Source: Metaphire vulgaris (taxonomy: Eukaryota; Annelida; Clitellata; Crassiclitellata; Megascolecidae). Taken from it: a DNA stretch of 64,000 bases. Where the stretch lies: positions 2,879,001 to 2,943,000 of the forward strand of contig CM030848.1 of the NCBI GenBank assembly GCA_018105865.1, given 5' to 3'. The notes under the pieces were generated by a model that was given only the letters and a program-made list of their open reading frames with translations, was not told the origin of the DNA and did no database searches. This document shows positions 1 through 11,015 of the stretch, piece after piece; within the stretch, counting starts at the first letter, position 1, and every line of letters begins with the position of its first letter. Position numbers and translations under genes: made by a program.

Positions 1-123
<123 letters not shown>

Positions 124-755
124 ACTTCTTTAGCGTTATTGTAGTAGTACATCAGCACCAGTCAATGGTCGCTTCAGTAAATAATCGCAGTCGTGATCTT
201 GTCCGTGGTGAATCGAGATTGTAATCCAAAGGTCAATCCGTACTTCCATATTCCAGGTTAAGGCGGATATGCAGTCTGGAATATATGTGTTTTAAGTCTA
301 GACCTGAAGGTAGTAAGACAATCAGTGTGGCGGACCTGTACCGGCAGAGAATTTAAAAGTCTGGGTCCGCCACAGAAAAAGCACGTTTTCCAGTAGTGGT
401 TTTATCTCAGGTAGTACCTGAGATAGGAGAGATCGAGGTAGTACCTGAGACAGAAGAAGAAGGCCCAGATTGATTGACAACTCTATGGTAGTTGTGCGCG
501 CACGGGAGAAATTTTTCTTCGATAAAAGCGTTTTATTCCAGTTCCAGGGCGTTTCTGTGGACGGAAGGGTGTCGGGACAAGGATAAGTATTGATTCTTTT
601 ATTGATGCAATTCTGATTGTGTTTTTGCGTAGCTTTGTTCGTGTAGAAGACTTAGTATTGCTACTGAGCGATATTGAAGGAGCGACGATCACGCTGCGAT
701 ACTTGATTAAAATTTTCCCTACTCTTATACAGTTAGAGAATATTACAATTTACAA
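124..755 (+). other. Probable 5' untranslated region of CR1-like LINE
   Basis: No coding signal is visible. The stretch contains a near-perfect inverted repeat around 406-426, with arms ATCTCAGGTA and TACCTGAGAT, followed by a second GGTAGTACCTGAGA copy. The first LINE domain (a zinc finger) starts at about 756, so I infer that this is its leader. The left boundary of the element is not defined. Confidence 0.4.
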
Positions 756-1653
756 ATGGGTCGGGATAAGGAACCGTTGGCCATCTGCGACACCTGTGGC
801 ATGAGCGGTGTGGCCGACTACATGGATGAAGAGGAGATCTGTTGCAAGTGCAAGAGGATCGCGGCTCTCAGAAGATCATCGATGAGCAGGGAAGAAGCTG
901 GCGGAGGTGGAGCAAATCCTCCAGAAGATATTGGAAGGAAGACCGCAGAAGGAACCGGAGCCGGCAAAGTCCTATGCGGATAAGGTGAAGGAACAGTTGC
1001 CGCAAAGAAGCAAGACCATCGTGGTGAAGCAGCCGGACACACCAAAGAGGGAAGGACCAGAGCAGAGGCGTAAACAGACACTTGTTTACGTGGGCGAGGA
1101 GGGTGACCAAAGAGTCAGCAAGGAATGTAGCAAACCGGTGGTTGTGCTACTGGGTGATTCGAACGCGAGGAATGTAGGAAAGAATTTAGTTTTACAGACT
1201 AAAAACCAGTACGTGGCCATCTCGCGTTCTGGCGCGAGAATTGAAGATATGGGGGAGTTACTGGAAGAAGAAGCTGGAAGAGAAGCAGAGATATGTGTAG
1301 TGGAGCTGGGGACGAACAATCTGCTGCAGGATGGAAAAGCAGACATAATTGACAAATTCAGGATAATGATTAGCGAATTGAAACAGCGGAAGAAGCACCT
1401 GGTGATCACAGGAATCATGCCTAGAAGAGACCTGTCTAGAAGCAACGAGAGCAAGAGACTGGAGGTCAATGCCATGCTGATGGGAATATGCAGGAAAGAA
1501 GGAGTTGATTTCGTGGACGTGGAATTCAACGCACAGAGATCAGGATACCTTGCCAGGGATGGGCTTCATCTTAATTGGATGGGAGCAGACATGGTGGCAA
1601 GGAGGATATTCCACACAGTGAAGTCTGCTTGCCTGTGTAGGCATTTAAACTGA
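756..1653 (+). pseudogene. CR1-like LINE ORF1: zinc finger plus SGNH esterase
   Basis: First open reading frame of a CR1-clade non-LTR retrotransposon. The N-terminal part (756 to about 885) has a Cys-rich PHD-like finger (CDTCG...CCKC). A one-base shift near 885 moves the frame, and the second part (907-1653, 248 codons) carries an SGNH hydrolase fold: GDSN in block I (Ser nucleophile), GTNN in block III, and DGLHLN in block V (Asp/His). Known CR1 and L2 ORF1 proteins combine such a finger with an esterase that is thought to act on lipid or RNP interactions during retrotransposition. The frameshift means that this copy is not intact. Confidence 0.8.
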
Positions 1654-1793
1654 GGGCAAAGGCAGTTAGAACAGATAGTAGCAGTGATAGTCCTAGTAGA
1701 AGTAGTGGAGACTTTAGTAGTAGTAAATGCTTAGGTAGGTTAGATAGTAACAGATGTAGCTGTAGTAGCAAACATTCTACTGGGGAAGGGCAA

Positions 1794-4736
1794 TTGAAGA
1801 ATAGGGGTATCTCTAACTGTCTTGGAAATATAACAATAAATAGCACTGACACCAGGAAGAAAAGTAGGGCTTTGATAGGGAAGAAACTTAAGTGTTTTTA
1901 TACAAATGCCAGAAGTATCATAAGCGCAAGTAAAAAAGCTGAGTTGGAAATGTGCATCAGTTCAATCAGACCAGATATTATAGGTATTACAGGTATTACA
2001 TTATGTTCTTATGATATTACATTATGTTCTTCCCCTGGGCCAGACAGGAAATAGACGATGGAGAGCTAGGTTTGAATGGGTATGTAATGTTTAGAAAGGA
2101 CAGGGAAAACCTAAGTGCCAGAGGTCATGGAGCTGGGGGAGTAATACTGTATGTCAAAGAGGAACTGAATGCAATGGAAAGAAGGGATATTCAAGATGAC
2201 AATTTTAGGGAAAATATTTGGTGTGAAATCAGATGCAAAAAAGAAAAAATACTATTAGGCGTATGCTATCGGGTCCCAGATGCAAAGGAGGAAATAGACA
2301 TTGGATTGTTTAGGATTTTAGATATAGTAGCCAGGGAAAATGTACTAATAATGGGTGACTTCAACTATCATATTAACTGGGAAAGCATGGAGGCAGACAG
2401 GAACCAGGACAAGAGATTTCTTAAGTGCATGGATGACAATTTCCTCACACAACATGTCACTGAACCAACGAGAGGAGGTAACACACTGGACTTAATAATT
2501 ACCTCAGATGATCAGTTAGTGAAGAATATGATGGTTGGACAAAACTTAGGCACAAGTGACCACCATACAGTGACATTTGATGTAATTTTAGCAGAAGACA
2601 TCGAGAGCACACACAGCCAAAAAAAACAAAAACTATTTCTGGGGAAACTACGATCTGGCTAGGAAGATGATCAAGATTTGGACATAGGAAGCATGATAAA
2701 GGATAAAAATGCAGAAGAAAGCTGGGAAATATTTAAAATTGCATGTCAAGGGTTATGGACTCAACAATACCAAAACAGCGGACACTTAACAAAAAACTTC
2801 CATGGGTTACTAGAGAGGTACAGAAGAAGAGAAGGGCCAAAAACAAAGCGTGGAAGAAATTGAGAAAGCACCGACTAAAAATGCAAAGCAATGAAGGTTT
2901 GGAACAGGTGAGATTAAAACAGTTACAGTCCAGTTACGTGCAAAGAGGAACAAATCAACAGCTACAAATAAAGCGGCTATTGCAGAGTATGAGAACAAAT
3001 TAGCAAAAGACATCAAACGGAACAGCAAGAGTTTTTATGGATATGCAAGAAGTAAGATGAAGCAAAAAGACAAAGTGGAACCATTAGTAGCTGATTCTGG
3101 AGAAACAGTGACGGATGACATGGAAACAGCAACAATTCTGAACGATTACTTTGGATCAGTGTTCACTAAGGAAAATACAACCAACATACCAAAGCCCATT
3201 AATTTATTTTGTGGAAAAGAGGACGAAGTATTATCAGATATAAATTGCAATAAAGAGTGTGTCCTGGAAATTCTGAGTCAAATGAAAACTGACAAAAGCC
3301 CTGGAATAGACAATATACATCCAAAATTTCTGTATGAGGTAAGACATGAGGTTAGTGAGGTAATAGCCACAATATTCAATATGTCACTTGAATCGGGAAT
3401 AGTCCCTAGGGACTGGAGGGATGCAGTAGTCACTCCTATATTCAAAAAGGGTAACCGTGGGAGCCTGGAAATTATAGACCAGTGAGCCTGACCTGTATAA
3501 TAGGCAAAGTTCTGGAAAAAAATAATAAAAGCAAATATATTGGACCATCTTATGAGACACAAGATCTTAAAGGATAGCCAGCATGGGTTTATTAAAGGAA
3601 GATCTTGCTTAACAAACATACTAGACTTTTTAGAGGAGATTCATGACAAGCTAGACGAGGGAAAAGCAGTTGATGTAATATACCTGGACTTTGCAAAAGC
3701 ATTCGATAAAGTACCTCATTCAAGACTGGCAGTCAAGCTTCAGGCCAGTGGAATTAGAGGTAAAGTTCTTGGATGGATAAAAAATTGGCTTCAGAGCAGA
3801 AGACAGAAGGTAGGTATAAGAGGCAAGTATTCAGATTGGGCTGAGGTCATAAGTGGGGTGCCACAAGGTTCAGTTTTGGGACCTCTATTGTTTTTAATAT
3901 ACATCAACGACATCGATGATGATATAATGTCAAAAATTTCAAAATTCGCTGATGACACAAAACTGTGTGGACAGAGTGATAGTGAAGCAGAAGCAAAAAT
4001 TTTACAACAAGACCTTAATAGACTATCCCAGTGGTCGGCAGATTGGCAAATGCTTTTTAATACAGATAAATGCTCGGTGATGCACATTGGGAAGAAGGGA
4101 ACAGATCATGAATTTAAGTTATGTGGGAAGGGACTAAAAGTTACAAACGAGGAGAAAGATCTAGGGGTCATCATGCATAACAGCTTAAAGCCATCTAGGT
4201 AATGTGCAGAGGCAGCTAATAAGGCCAACAAAATTCTAGGTATGATCAAAAGAACGATAGTGAGCAGAGAGAAGGATGTAATAATAAGACTTTACAAGAC
4301 ATTGGTACGTCCACATTTAGAGTATTGTGTTCAAGCATGGTGTCCATTCCTGAAGAAAGACATAGAGACCTTAGAAAGAGTGCAACACAGAGCAACAAAA
4401 ATGATCAAGGGATATCATAAACTAACCTATGAGGAAAGGCTAAATCACTGTGGATTGACAACCCTGGAAAAAAGAAGAGAGAGAGGGGATTTGATCGAGA
4501 CATACAAAATACTAACAAACAAAGTGGAAATGCCAAGAGAAAGATTTTTTACAATGAAGCAGTATGATAGAACCAGAGGACACAAAATGAAACTGTTCAA
4601 GAAACGGGTTGTGAGGCATAAACAGCATTTTTTTAGTGCAAGAGTGGTGGACAGATGGAATGAACTGGATGAGGGGATAGTAATGGCTACAACTGTAAAC
4701 GAGTTCAAAATAAACCTCAGTAGTCTAGGGTATTAG
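1794..4736 (+). pseudogene. CR1-like LINE ORF2: endonuclease and reverse transcriptase
   Basis: Broken ORF2. The apurinic-like endonuclease lies at about 1890-2620, with GDFNYH and SDHH motifs. Reverse transcriptase lies at about 3057-4200, with DKSPGID, YLDFAKAFD, GVPQGSVLGP and the catalytic FADDTK. The C-terminal region lies at 4242-4736. Breaks: a local duplication and shift near 1990-2040 (the short ATTACATTATGTTCTT stretch is doubled), shifts near 2660-3050 and 3470-3520, and an in-frame TAA near 4200. The residues look well preserved between breaks, so the copy is fairly young but dead. Motif order and the short-repeat 3' tail fit CR1; a related clade is possible. Confidence 0.88.
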
Positions 4737-4835
4737 ATTGGATGGGAACAACAGTGGTTCTCACACAGGGCAGTCCCTACTGAACCACTTTAAACCTTGT
4801 TATATTATATTATATTATATTATATTATATTAATA
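4737..4835 (+). repeat. CR1 3' end and (TATAT)n tail
   Basis: A short 3' UTR holds the motif GGTTCTCACACAGGC... ending in CCACTTTAAA, followed by a pentanucleotide (TATAT)n tail at about 4800-4832. The same terminal block ends the CR1 fragments at 22560 and 58200 and the tRNA-derived SINE at 8521. It is therefore probably the reverse-transcriptase recognition tail. Confidence 0.8.
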
Positions 4836-5007
4836 GAGAAGGAATCAGCCATTTAATAGTGAAACCTTAGCCAAAATGCTAAGTCGATCACCCATCCACC
4901 TTAATTAAGAGATCTAATCCTGTGTAGCGGCCGGGCGTCAACCATCCTTGGGAAGTAGTACATTAGGCCCGGTTCGCCACAGTAGAAGACCTGCTGATGT
5001 ATCGGAT

Positions 5008-5390
5008 ACATGGCTGCAATATGTCTCTAGCGATTCACTTCCTTCATTCCCATCTGGATTTCTTTCCTGACAACTTTGGCGTGGTTAGTGATGAAAATGG
5101 CAAACGTATTCATCAAGAAATAATAACAATGGAACAAAGATACTAGAGAAATTTATTGTCCACTAGCCTGCTAGTTGAATATTGATAGACACTCCTTCGA
5201 GTTGCTGTAGGCCTACAAGAGACAGGCAAAGAACTCTAAGACATAGTTTGTAACTTGATTTTTACAGGTTTGACTATTGCCATGCATTAGTGTAATGAAC
5301 AAAAATTTGCAGGTTACAAAAAACTAGAGCCAATTTTGCAATGTGCTTGTCATATTTGTGTTCAGCAAATATACTTTAATAAGAAAAGAT
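5008..5390 (+). pseudogene. Divergent relic of CACTG-transposon transposase C-terminus
   Basis: The plus-strand reading at about 5010-5150 gives the conserved block HFLHSHLDFFPDN followed by SDENGKR.H, clearly homologous to the C-terminal part of the transposase in the elements at 14126 and 39667. It is diverged and has a stop after QRY. The noncoding sequence just after it (CATATTTGTGTTCAGCAA, about 5357-5374) matches the terminal region of those elements in the corresponding orientation. It is an old third copy, and it lies where exon 3 of NTPDase gene A would be expected. Confidence 0.75.
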
Positions 5391-5399
5391 TAATTTCAT

Positions 5400-5777
5400 A
5401 TCAATAACATGACTTTTGTAAACATTTGTAGTATAATTGCTTCAGGTGGAAAAGGAAGGGCATGAAGGCCCAGTAGGCCCTAGTAATATACAGCAAGGTT
5501 CAATCAAGCAAACATTCTAGAAATTAATCGGGATTGCATACAGAAAGCACAGACATCGTGCTGTTTGGCTTTAGCTGTTGTGAACAGAGCGTTACGTTAA
5601 GAACATAATATAACCAGCAGATCCTGGCACTCGACTAAATTTCTTCTTCTTCTGGCATATACTTTTATTTGCAGCCATTCAACAGTGTCGGGCTGATTTC
5701 GAGTCCTCAATATTGACTCCTCCAGGGTTTCGAGTCCTCCTTTGAATCTGGTGAGGTGGCATTCATTGACTATGTGG
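5400..5777 (-). other. Remnant of NTPDase gene A intron 2
   Basis: From about 5436 the sequence (TAATTGCTTCAGGTGGAAAAGG and onward) aligns by eye with 21541-21680, the part of gene B intron 2 just upstream of exon 3. This marks residual gene A intron; no exon 3 follows to the left. Confidence 0.6.
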
Positions 5778-5950
5778 CAGTGGCTGCTCCAGAATTTGGC
5801 AAGTGGGGGCGTTAGAGTGGCGACTTCTAAGCATGAGGCCAACCGTTTGTTGATATATATGTAGTAGTCGGTATAGGATCCCAGCTGAGGAGTCAATGGG
5901 AGGCCAGATATTCAATAGGGAGCACAGGACCCCATGTGGAGCCGCCACTG
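5778..5950. mobile_element. hAT-type MITE, CAGTGGC ends
   Basis: A 173-bp non-coding element with inverted ends CAGTGGCTGCTCC and GGAGCCGCCACTG. It is flanked by a 7/8-matching duplication, CTATGTGG (5770-5777) and CTATTTGG (5951-5958). An 8-bp duplication is the hAT hallmark. Its ends match the outermost element of the nest at 36675-38313. Confidence 0.8.
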
Positions 5951-6139
5951 CTATTTGGTTCATAGTCTGTTGCCGCAGGGGCAGTTTGGGTCGTCTTTGG
6001 CTTCCTAGCGGTGAAGCATAGCGGCGCACCGGCCATGACCTGTTCGATAGCGATTGAGGTGGACCCAGTCATAGCGTACTAGTCAAAGTCGGCTTGGCGC
6101 TTGCAGGGGCCTGTAATGAGGTGCTTGTTCATTACTTAA

Positions 6140-6880
6140 GCATACTGCCAACTCTGTTTCAAGAGTCTGGTACAGTGAAGTTCAGTGCGGGCGTGGTAAA
6201 CCAGATTGGGTGACGAGACGACATAAGACGTTGGACAGGGTTGTCGAAGATGTCCACGTACCACACTGGGGCACAGTATTCCGCGGTAGAATAGCATAAT
6301 GCCAGTGCTGATGCTCGTAATGTGGAAGCGCTCGCTCCCCATGTGGAGCCGGTGAGTCTTGCAGTGATGCTGTTCCTCGAGCACACCGTTGCCACAGGTT
6401 TTAGGAGGATGCTCGTGAAATGACGAATGATGGGTGCGCGGTGGAGCAATGGTTAGCGCAATGGTCTGCCAATCTTGAGGTCCGTGGTTCAACTCCCGGC
6501 CGCGGCAGAAACTTTTCGGTTGTTTCTGTCCCAAGCGCCTCCAGTCGACTCAGCTGTGAATGAGAACATCGGGTGCTAACTCGGTGGAAGTAAGGAAAGG
6601 CGGCGATGGAAAGGCTGGCAACCGCCCTCATTCAGCCGTTGCCATGTAAAACTGAAGGCGCTAACCCTTCGGTTCCCGACGTGTCCGCGATGGCCTATGG
6701 AGTGTACATTTACCTTTACCTCGTGAAATGACGGACTGTGTCGAGTATTGACGCCGAGGTAAACTGGCTGGGCTTCGTGCCGGATTCTCGTGCCGTCAAG
6801 TCGCGAGGCCGAGGCGTAGGGTAGATGCAGGAAGACAGACGATACTGTTTTTACAGCACTGGGGTTAATCGCCATTTTTG
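6140..6880 (-). pseudogene. LINE reverse transcriptase C-terminal fragment
   Basis: The minus-strand reading contains GSTWGASASTLRASALALCY, then STAEYCAPVW, typical of the region downstream of reverse transcriptase in jockey/I-type LINEs. Upstream codons continue at 6734-6880 (RIRHEAQPVYLGV). The two parts are separated by the SINE at 6426-6719 and rejoin across its target duplication. Several frameshifts are present and the fragment has no catalytic RT motif. Confidence 0.65.
6426..6719 (+). mobile_element. tRNA-derived SINE with TTTACC tail
   Basis: A 294-bp SINE flanked by a perfect 14-bp duplication CTCGTGAAATGACG (6412-6425 and 6720-6733). The head has a pol III A-box-like segment (GGAGCAATGGTTAGCGC, about 6442) and a B box (GTGGTTCAACTCCCG, about 6482). 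The 3' end is TTTACCTTTAC(C). It inserted into the LINE fragment at 6140-6880. Confidence 0.85.
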
Positions 6881-7023
6881 CAACACTAGGCTAAAACAGT
6901 CCCACTGAGACATCGTATTATCGCTAACGTCTTCATATTCAGCTACTGAATCTAGAAGCAGACGGGAGGGAAACAGAAAATCATTCAAAACTGCTTTTAA
7001 TCCGGTCCGAACATAAAGGATAG

Positions 7024-7325
7024 CAGTGTTAGGCAACTAGTTAACTAATTAGTTACTAACTAAAAGTTTAACTAATTTTTTAGTTATCTTCATAGTTTAA
7101 TTTTAAAAATTGTAAAATTAGTTGCAAAAGTTTAACTATATATTTTTTTAGTTTTGTTAACCATTTTAGAAAGTTACACTAGTTTGCAACTAAAAGTGTA
7201 ACTACTTATTTATAGTTTAAATTTAGTTGTTTAATTAATTTAGTTGTTTAAATAATTTAGTTGTTTCTAATTTAAATCTAGTTGTAGTTAAACTAATGTT
7301 TTCTCTAGCTAGTTGCCCATCACTG
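7024..7325. mobile_element. hAT-type MITE, AT-rich, CAGTG ends
   Basis: A 302-bp element with inverted ends CAGTGTTAGGCAACTAG and CTAGTTGCCCATCACTG and a perfect 8-bp duplication AAGGATAG (7016-7023, 7326-7333). The interior consists of degenerate TTAGTTAACT-type repeats. No coding capacity. Confidence 0.85.
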
Positions 7326-7712
7326 AAGGATAGCATTAATTAGTACACCTCTCCTGTGCAAACAGTCACAAAATCATTACATGCATTTAACAAAAAATTT
7401 TACTAATGCGTGAGAATTCTTTGACCATGATTAGGTTTTCTAAAACTGGTGCTTGGGACAGTCAGCACTTCAAATATGCAGACACATCTTGCCCTCCTGT
7501 GCGAAACGACGCCTTAAATCTTAACTTGATTAAAATCTAATAAAGTGCAGGCCCAACGATTGTTTTACCTATCAGCATCCCGCAGTAAGGCGCAGCTCTA
7601 TAATTTATGGTGTAGTCACTATCATTGATTTAACAGTTTTAGAAATCAAATTGTTCGTTTGCATTCTAAACAGATAGGCTCCTGGTCCAGTGCTTTACAC
7701 TTACAGTACATA

Positions 7713-8119
7713 GTCCATAGTTGTGCAGTTCAAAGAAAATTTTTTAACGTTCATAAAAGTTCAATAAAGTTCAAGGAAAAAAGTTCGGAAAAGTTCATAA
7801 AAGTTCAAAGTACCAATTTAGTCATCGTCAGATGACTCAGTTTCAGAAAACCAATCTATGTATTCATCGGCATAGCAGATGTTTTCGATCTTATTTACCA
7901 GTTGTAAATTGCAATGCACTTTGACAATATTCTCAACTGCGAGTCTGTTGCGTTTTTTGTATATATAAATCCAAATGCTGGCCACTTTCTCTCACACGAC
8001 CCGGCTTTTGCAGTGCTGATTCGAATTGAACTTTATGAACTTTAAATGCTTGTCAATAGGCTAAAGTTCAAAAAGTTCAAACAATAATAAACTTCAAAAC
8101 GCTTGAACGTCACAACTAT
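7713..8119. mobile_element. Inserted element next to gene A splice donor
   Basis: About 407 bp with inverted ends (CATAGTTGTGCAGTTCA and its reverse near 8100-8118), internal AAAGTTCA repeats, and a flanking duplication AGTACATA (7705-7712, 8120-8127). Gene B at the equivalent place (22866-22875) has only TACATGTACATACC, an empty site. It is hAT-like by duplication length. Its right duplication overlaps the 5' splice site of gene A exon 2. Confidence 0.65.
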
Positions 8120-8128
8120 AGTACATAC

Positions 8129-8317
8129 CATAGCTAGTGAAAGTGTTTGTGAGATAATTAGCGGCGATCCATGCGAAAAGCCCTTCTTCTTCTCCCGAAA
8201 GAATTCTCGAATCCTCCGGCGAATGTAATAGGAATGGGTTGAGTAGCGAGTTTGAAAGCAAAGTTTTTATGTAATCCGTTGCACCGTTAGCTGTGTCCTC
8301 CATCATCAACCTCATTC
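8129..8317 (-). CDS. NTPDase gene A exon 2
   Basis: 189 bp, exactly the length of exon 2 in genes B and C. Acceptor TTTTTAG, start MRLMMEDTANGATDY, ACR3 RILSGEEEGLFAWIAANY. Donor GTATGTAC at 8128, whose intronic bases overlap the target duplication of the element at 7713-8119. Confidence 0.85.
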
Positions 8318-8520
8318 CTAAAAACGGCATTCTCAGCACGCGGCCCTTATTATGTTAAGCGAGTCATACTGTTTACACAAAGTTCAAAATCAATCATCCT
8401 GTGAAATATCTGCAAAAGGTTTAATGTAATAGTGAAAGTGTGTCTGAATCTAAAGAATATGGGACTTTTCATGACTAATTTTTATTATCCTGTCTTTGAA
8501 ACATATGATGTACAATAATG

Positions 8521-8669
8521 GGGCGGAAGATGGCAGAGTGGGTTACGTGCTGGAGCGTCAGGCTGACGGAGCGGATTCAAGCCCCGTTAGTGCCCCTAGT
8601 GGCTTTCACACAGGCAGTAATGCCTCCTAAGCCACTTTAAATCATACTAATTTATTTAATTTATTTGAT
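8521..8669 (+). mobile_element. tRNA-derived SINE sharing the CR1 tail
   Basis: A 149-bp SINE in gene A intron 1. A box TGGCAGAGTGGG, B box GGATTCAAGCCCC, then a 3' block GGCTTTCACACAGGCAGTAA... ending CCACTTTAAA, which matches the end of the CR1 LINE. Flanking duplication AATAATG (8514-8520, 8670-8676). Gene B has the uninterrupted site at about 24316-24330. A second copy lies on the minus strand at 43270-43406. Confidence 0.85.
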
Positions 8670-8676
8670 AATAATG

Positions 8677-9407
8677 CGGACACTTCAATCTCGAGTGTTG
8701 TGGTTAGTTACAGATCAAGAAACATTACCTAATATCTGGATCATTTTCTAACGGAATAGAAACGTTTCTCTACTGCAATTCCAGATAGGGCAATATTTTC
8801 ATGTTTTCATTTTAAGTGACTACCATTTTGCGCTTTAGAAGTTTTTATTTTATTTACTAAGCTTAGACACACGAAGCTCTAGTTAAAAATATATTTTAGA
8901 AATTTGAAGCCTTTTCTCTGTCAACGACTATATCCAACTGTGCCCACACCTTTCGGTGACATGTCTTTATGTCATGGAAGTGACTCTTATTCTACCATAA
9001 GCGACCAGAGTAGAACTGTCGCTAAAAACGTTGCTGCCGCCTATTCTTAAATTTAAAAGGACACTGCTTTCATTTAGTATGTGCGTGTTGATGCGACAAC
9101 TAGAAATTATATCAGGCGACGAGTTGTGGTTTCAGGAACACTACGAAACTGTGTAGGCCTAGAACTATTACCTTTGCATAAGATGGCTCAACGAAGAATC
9201 ATTTAATTCACAGGTAGGATCGTAACAAAGTTCTTAATTACGACTATCTAATTATAACGATAATTTTTATCTGTTACTTGCATTGATTACATGTGTCCAA
9301 AAATAACGTTCTTCTGTATCTCGATTAGGGACTGTAATAATTACATGCTTTTAGTACAAACGAGGTATTGTTACATCCATGATTTAAGAAGGTTTCTACA
9401 CAACCAA
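8677..9407 (-). other. Gene A intron 1, colinear with gene B
   Basis: No gene. The sequence aligns by eye with 24326-25190 of gene B intron 1 (for example CGGACACTTCAATCTCGAGT, and the stretch around GGGACTGTAAT). It is ordinary duplicated intron. Confidence 0.65.
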
Positions 9408-10165
9408 GATTCGACCGTACGTTACGTCCATTGGAATTATACCCGTGCCATACGTATAATATGTCCAAAAATATTATACGCGTATTTATACGCAATTTTA
9501 CGTTGACAGTGGCGTCGAGTTCCAACGTACTTCTATGGTTACCTAATATCTATACATAGGGCCTGTAGAAATTCACGAAGTCACGGAAGCCGTGAATTAC
9601 GTGTTTTTGTCAATTTTGCGAAATGAACGTAACATGTCATCGAGGACTTATAAATAATTTGTTATGAATCAATGTTCCACGAACATAGCCTAGCAAATAC
9701 AGACCGATGTTCGACGTTGGCTTAATTAATTAATTATCGGCCATCCACAGTTAATTTCATTCGGAACCCCGCTATCGCTGCAAGTCCCCTGGGCTGCCTC
9801 TTATTGTTAATGGCAGACTGACTCGGGAAGATCAAGATTGTCACTCCAGACCCCTCCACAGCATAAAGGTTGTCGCAAACCTCTGTACCAGATGCCCTCG
9901 GTCATTAAGAACCAATTAACTGTGATTAACAGCCGAAGGGAGCCAACTGACGTCTGGTGTAAAGTACACTGACACTGTCCCAACGTTGAATTAGATCATT
10001 TAAACTATATCATAACAAGTAAATGTTCCCAACTATATTTTAACATTTCAGTTCAATTATTTTAGACAACGTATTTCTAATGTACGGAACTTTTACCGTA
10101 CGCGTAGTTATACTGTAGGTATATAACCATAAAAATACAATACGTATGATACGTACGGTCGAATC
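9408..10165. mobile_element. Inverted-ended insertion in gene A intron 1
   Basis: About 758 bp with 15-bp inverted ends GATTCGACCGTACGT and ACGTACGGTCGAATC, absent from the colinear place in gene B (about 25190-25215). It contains a second inverted pair of about 270 bp, roughly 9719-9955 (GTTGGCT...ACAGTTAATT and its complement), which may be a nested element. There is no transposase and no clear target duplication, so the superfamily is unknown. Confidence 0.5.
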
Positions 10166-10627
10166 CTGTATACAAATGCATCGCATCGTCAGGCCATCAA
10201 AATGTTTACGATCAGTTACACGAGGAAAATGTTCTAGTTTGCCAAAATCACACATAGTTAAATTGATTTAGTTAAATTCCGTTGGAGAATTTGTTGGTCA
10301 TCTTTGCCAGATCATTTTGCAGTTTCGCTCTACTTAAGAAATATGGCGAAAATTTGCAAACAGATGATCTCTCGTAGACTCTGTTTTTGGCTTAACTCTC
10401 AAAACGTTTCAATTCCCACACACAAACGTATTTAGGCCCTACACTCCATTTTTGCAGTGAACAAATGTACTTCGTGGCCAATGATTCTGATTGCTAATTA
10501 TCAGTCATAATGATGCAATGCACTAAATACTTTGTTGTCTGCATTCGCTAGAGATCTTATGTTGAAATCAACTCTCGCTTTATGCAATTTCAAAAGCATC
10601 TGAGGGTTGCCAGCCAGTTTGACTAAC

Positions 10628-11015
10628 CTGCTGTCGCCAGAAAGTAAATGGGAGTTATCGATTGCAGTTTTTTTGGGACGTATGGTTTGGCGGCGTCGAG
10701 AAGATTCACCAGGTGCGCTTTAATATCAGAATTCGATTTACAGCTGGAGACACCAGGCTCTGTACTCCAGCAGCGGAGGTGTTGAAAGTTTGGCAGTTCT
10801 GAACTCTTCACTTTCTTCCAATTGTAGACGTGGATTCTGCTGCCTGAACTGCCGGCATCGATGATGATAGCGTAGCTGAGATATGGCAGTTGGTATTCGG
10901 GTATTTTCGGAGGAGGAGCCGTTCTACAGTCTCCGGAGACTTGGAATTGATATCTCGCCAATGTCCACAACGTTGCAATAATGGTTAATATATTATACAG
11001 CCCAAAGAAAAGCAT
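10628..11015 (-). CDS. NTPDase gene A exon 1
   Basis: 388 bp, starting at ATG 11015-11013. It carries the hydrophobic N-terminus and YAIIIDAGSSGSRIHVYNW. It ends GCAG with donor GTTAGT (phase 1). The matching exons in genes B and C end at the same codon. Confidence 0.85.

Larger units (their letters stand above)
8129..11015 (-). pseudogene. NTPDase (GDA1/CD39) gene A, truncated
   Basis: The N-terminal half of a nucleoside triphosphate diphosphohydrolase. Exon 1 is 10628-11015 and exon 2 is 8129-8317. The protein begins with ATG at 11015, then a hydrophobic signal or anchor (about residues 1-22), ACR1 with DAGSSGSR (phosphate binding), ACR2 ATAG-MRL across the exon junction, and ACR3 SGEEEGLFAWIAANY with the catalytic Glu. 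Exons 3-6 (ACR4, ACR5) are not found to the left; intron 2 homology stops near 5438. Splice sites are canonical, so a truncated transcript is possible, but it could not form the complete two-lobed active site. Full members are 430-530 residues. Confidence 0.85.

Noticed and set aside
6426..6510. Functional tRNA gene
   Set aside because: A and B boxes are present but no cloverleaf pairing is evident; a 14-bp target duplication and tail identify a SINE.
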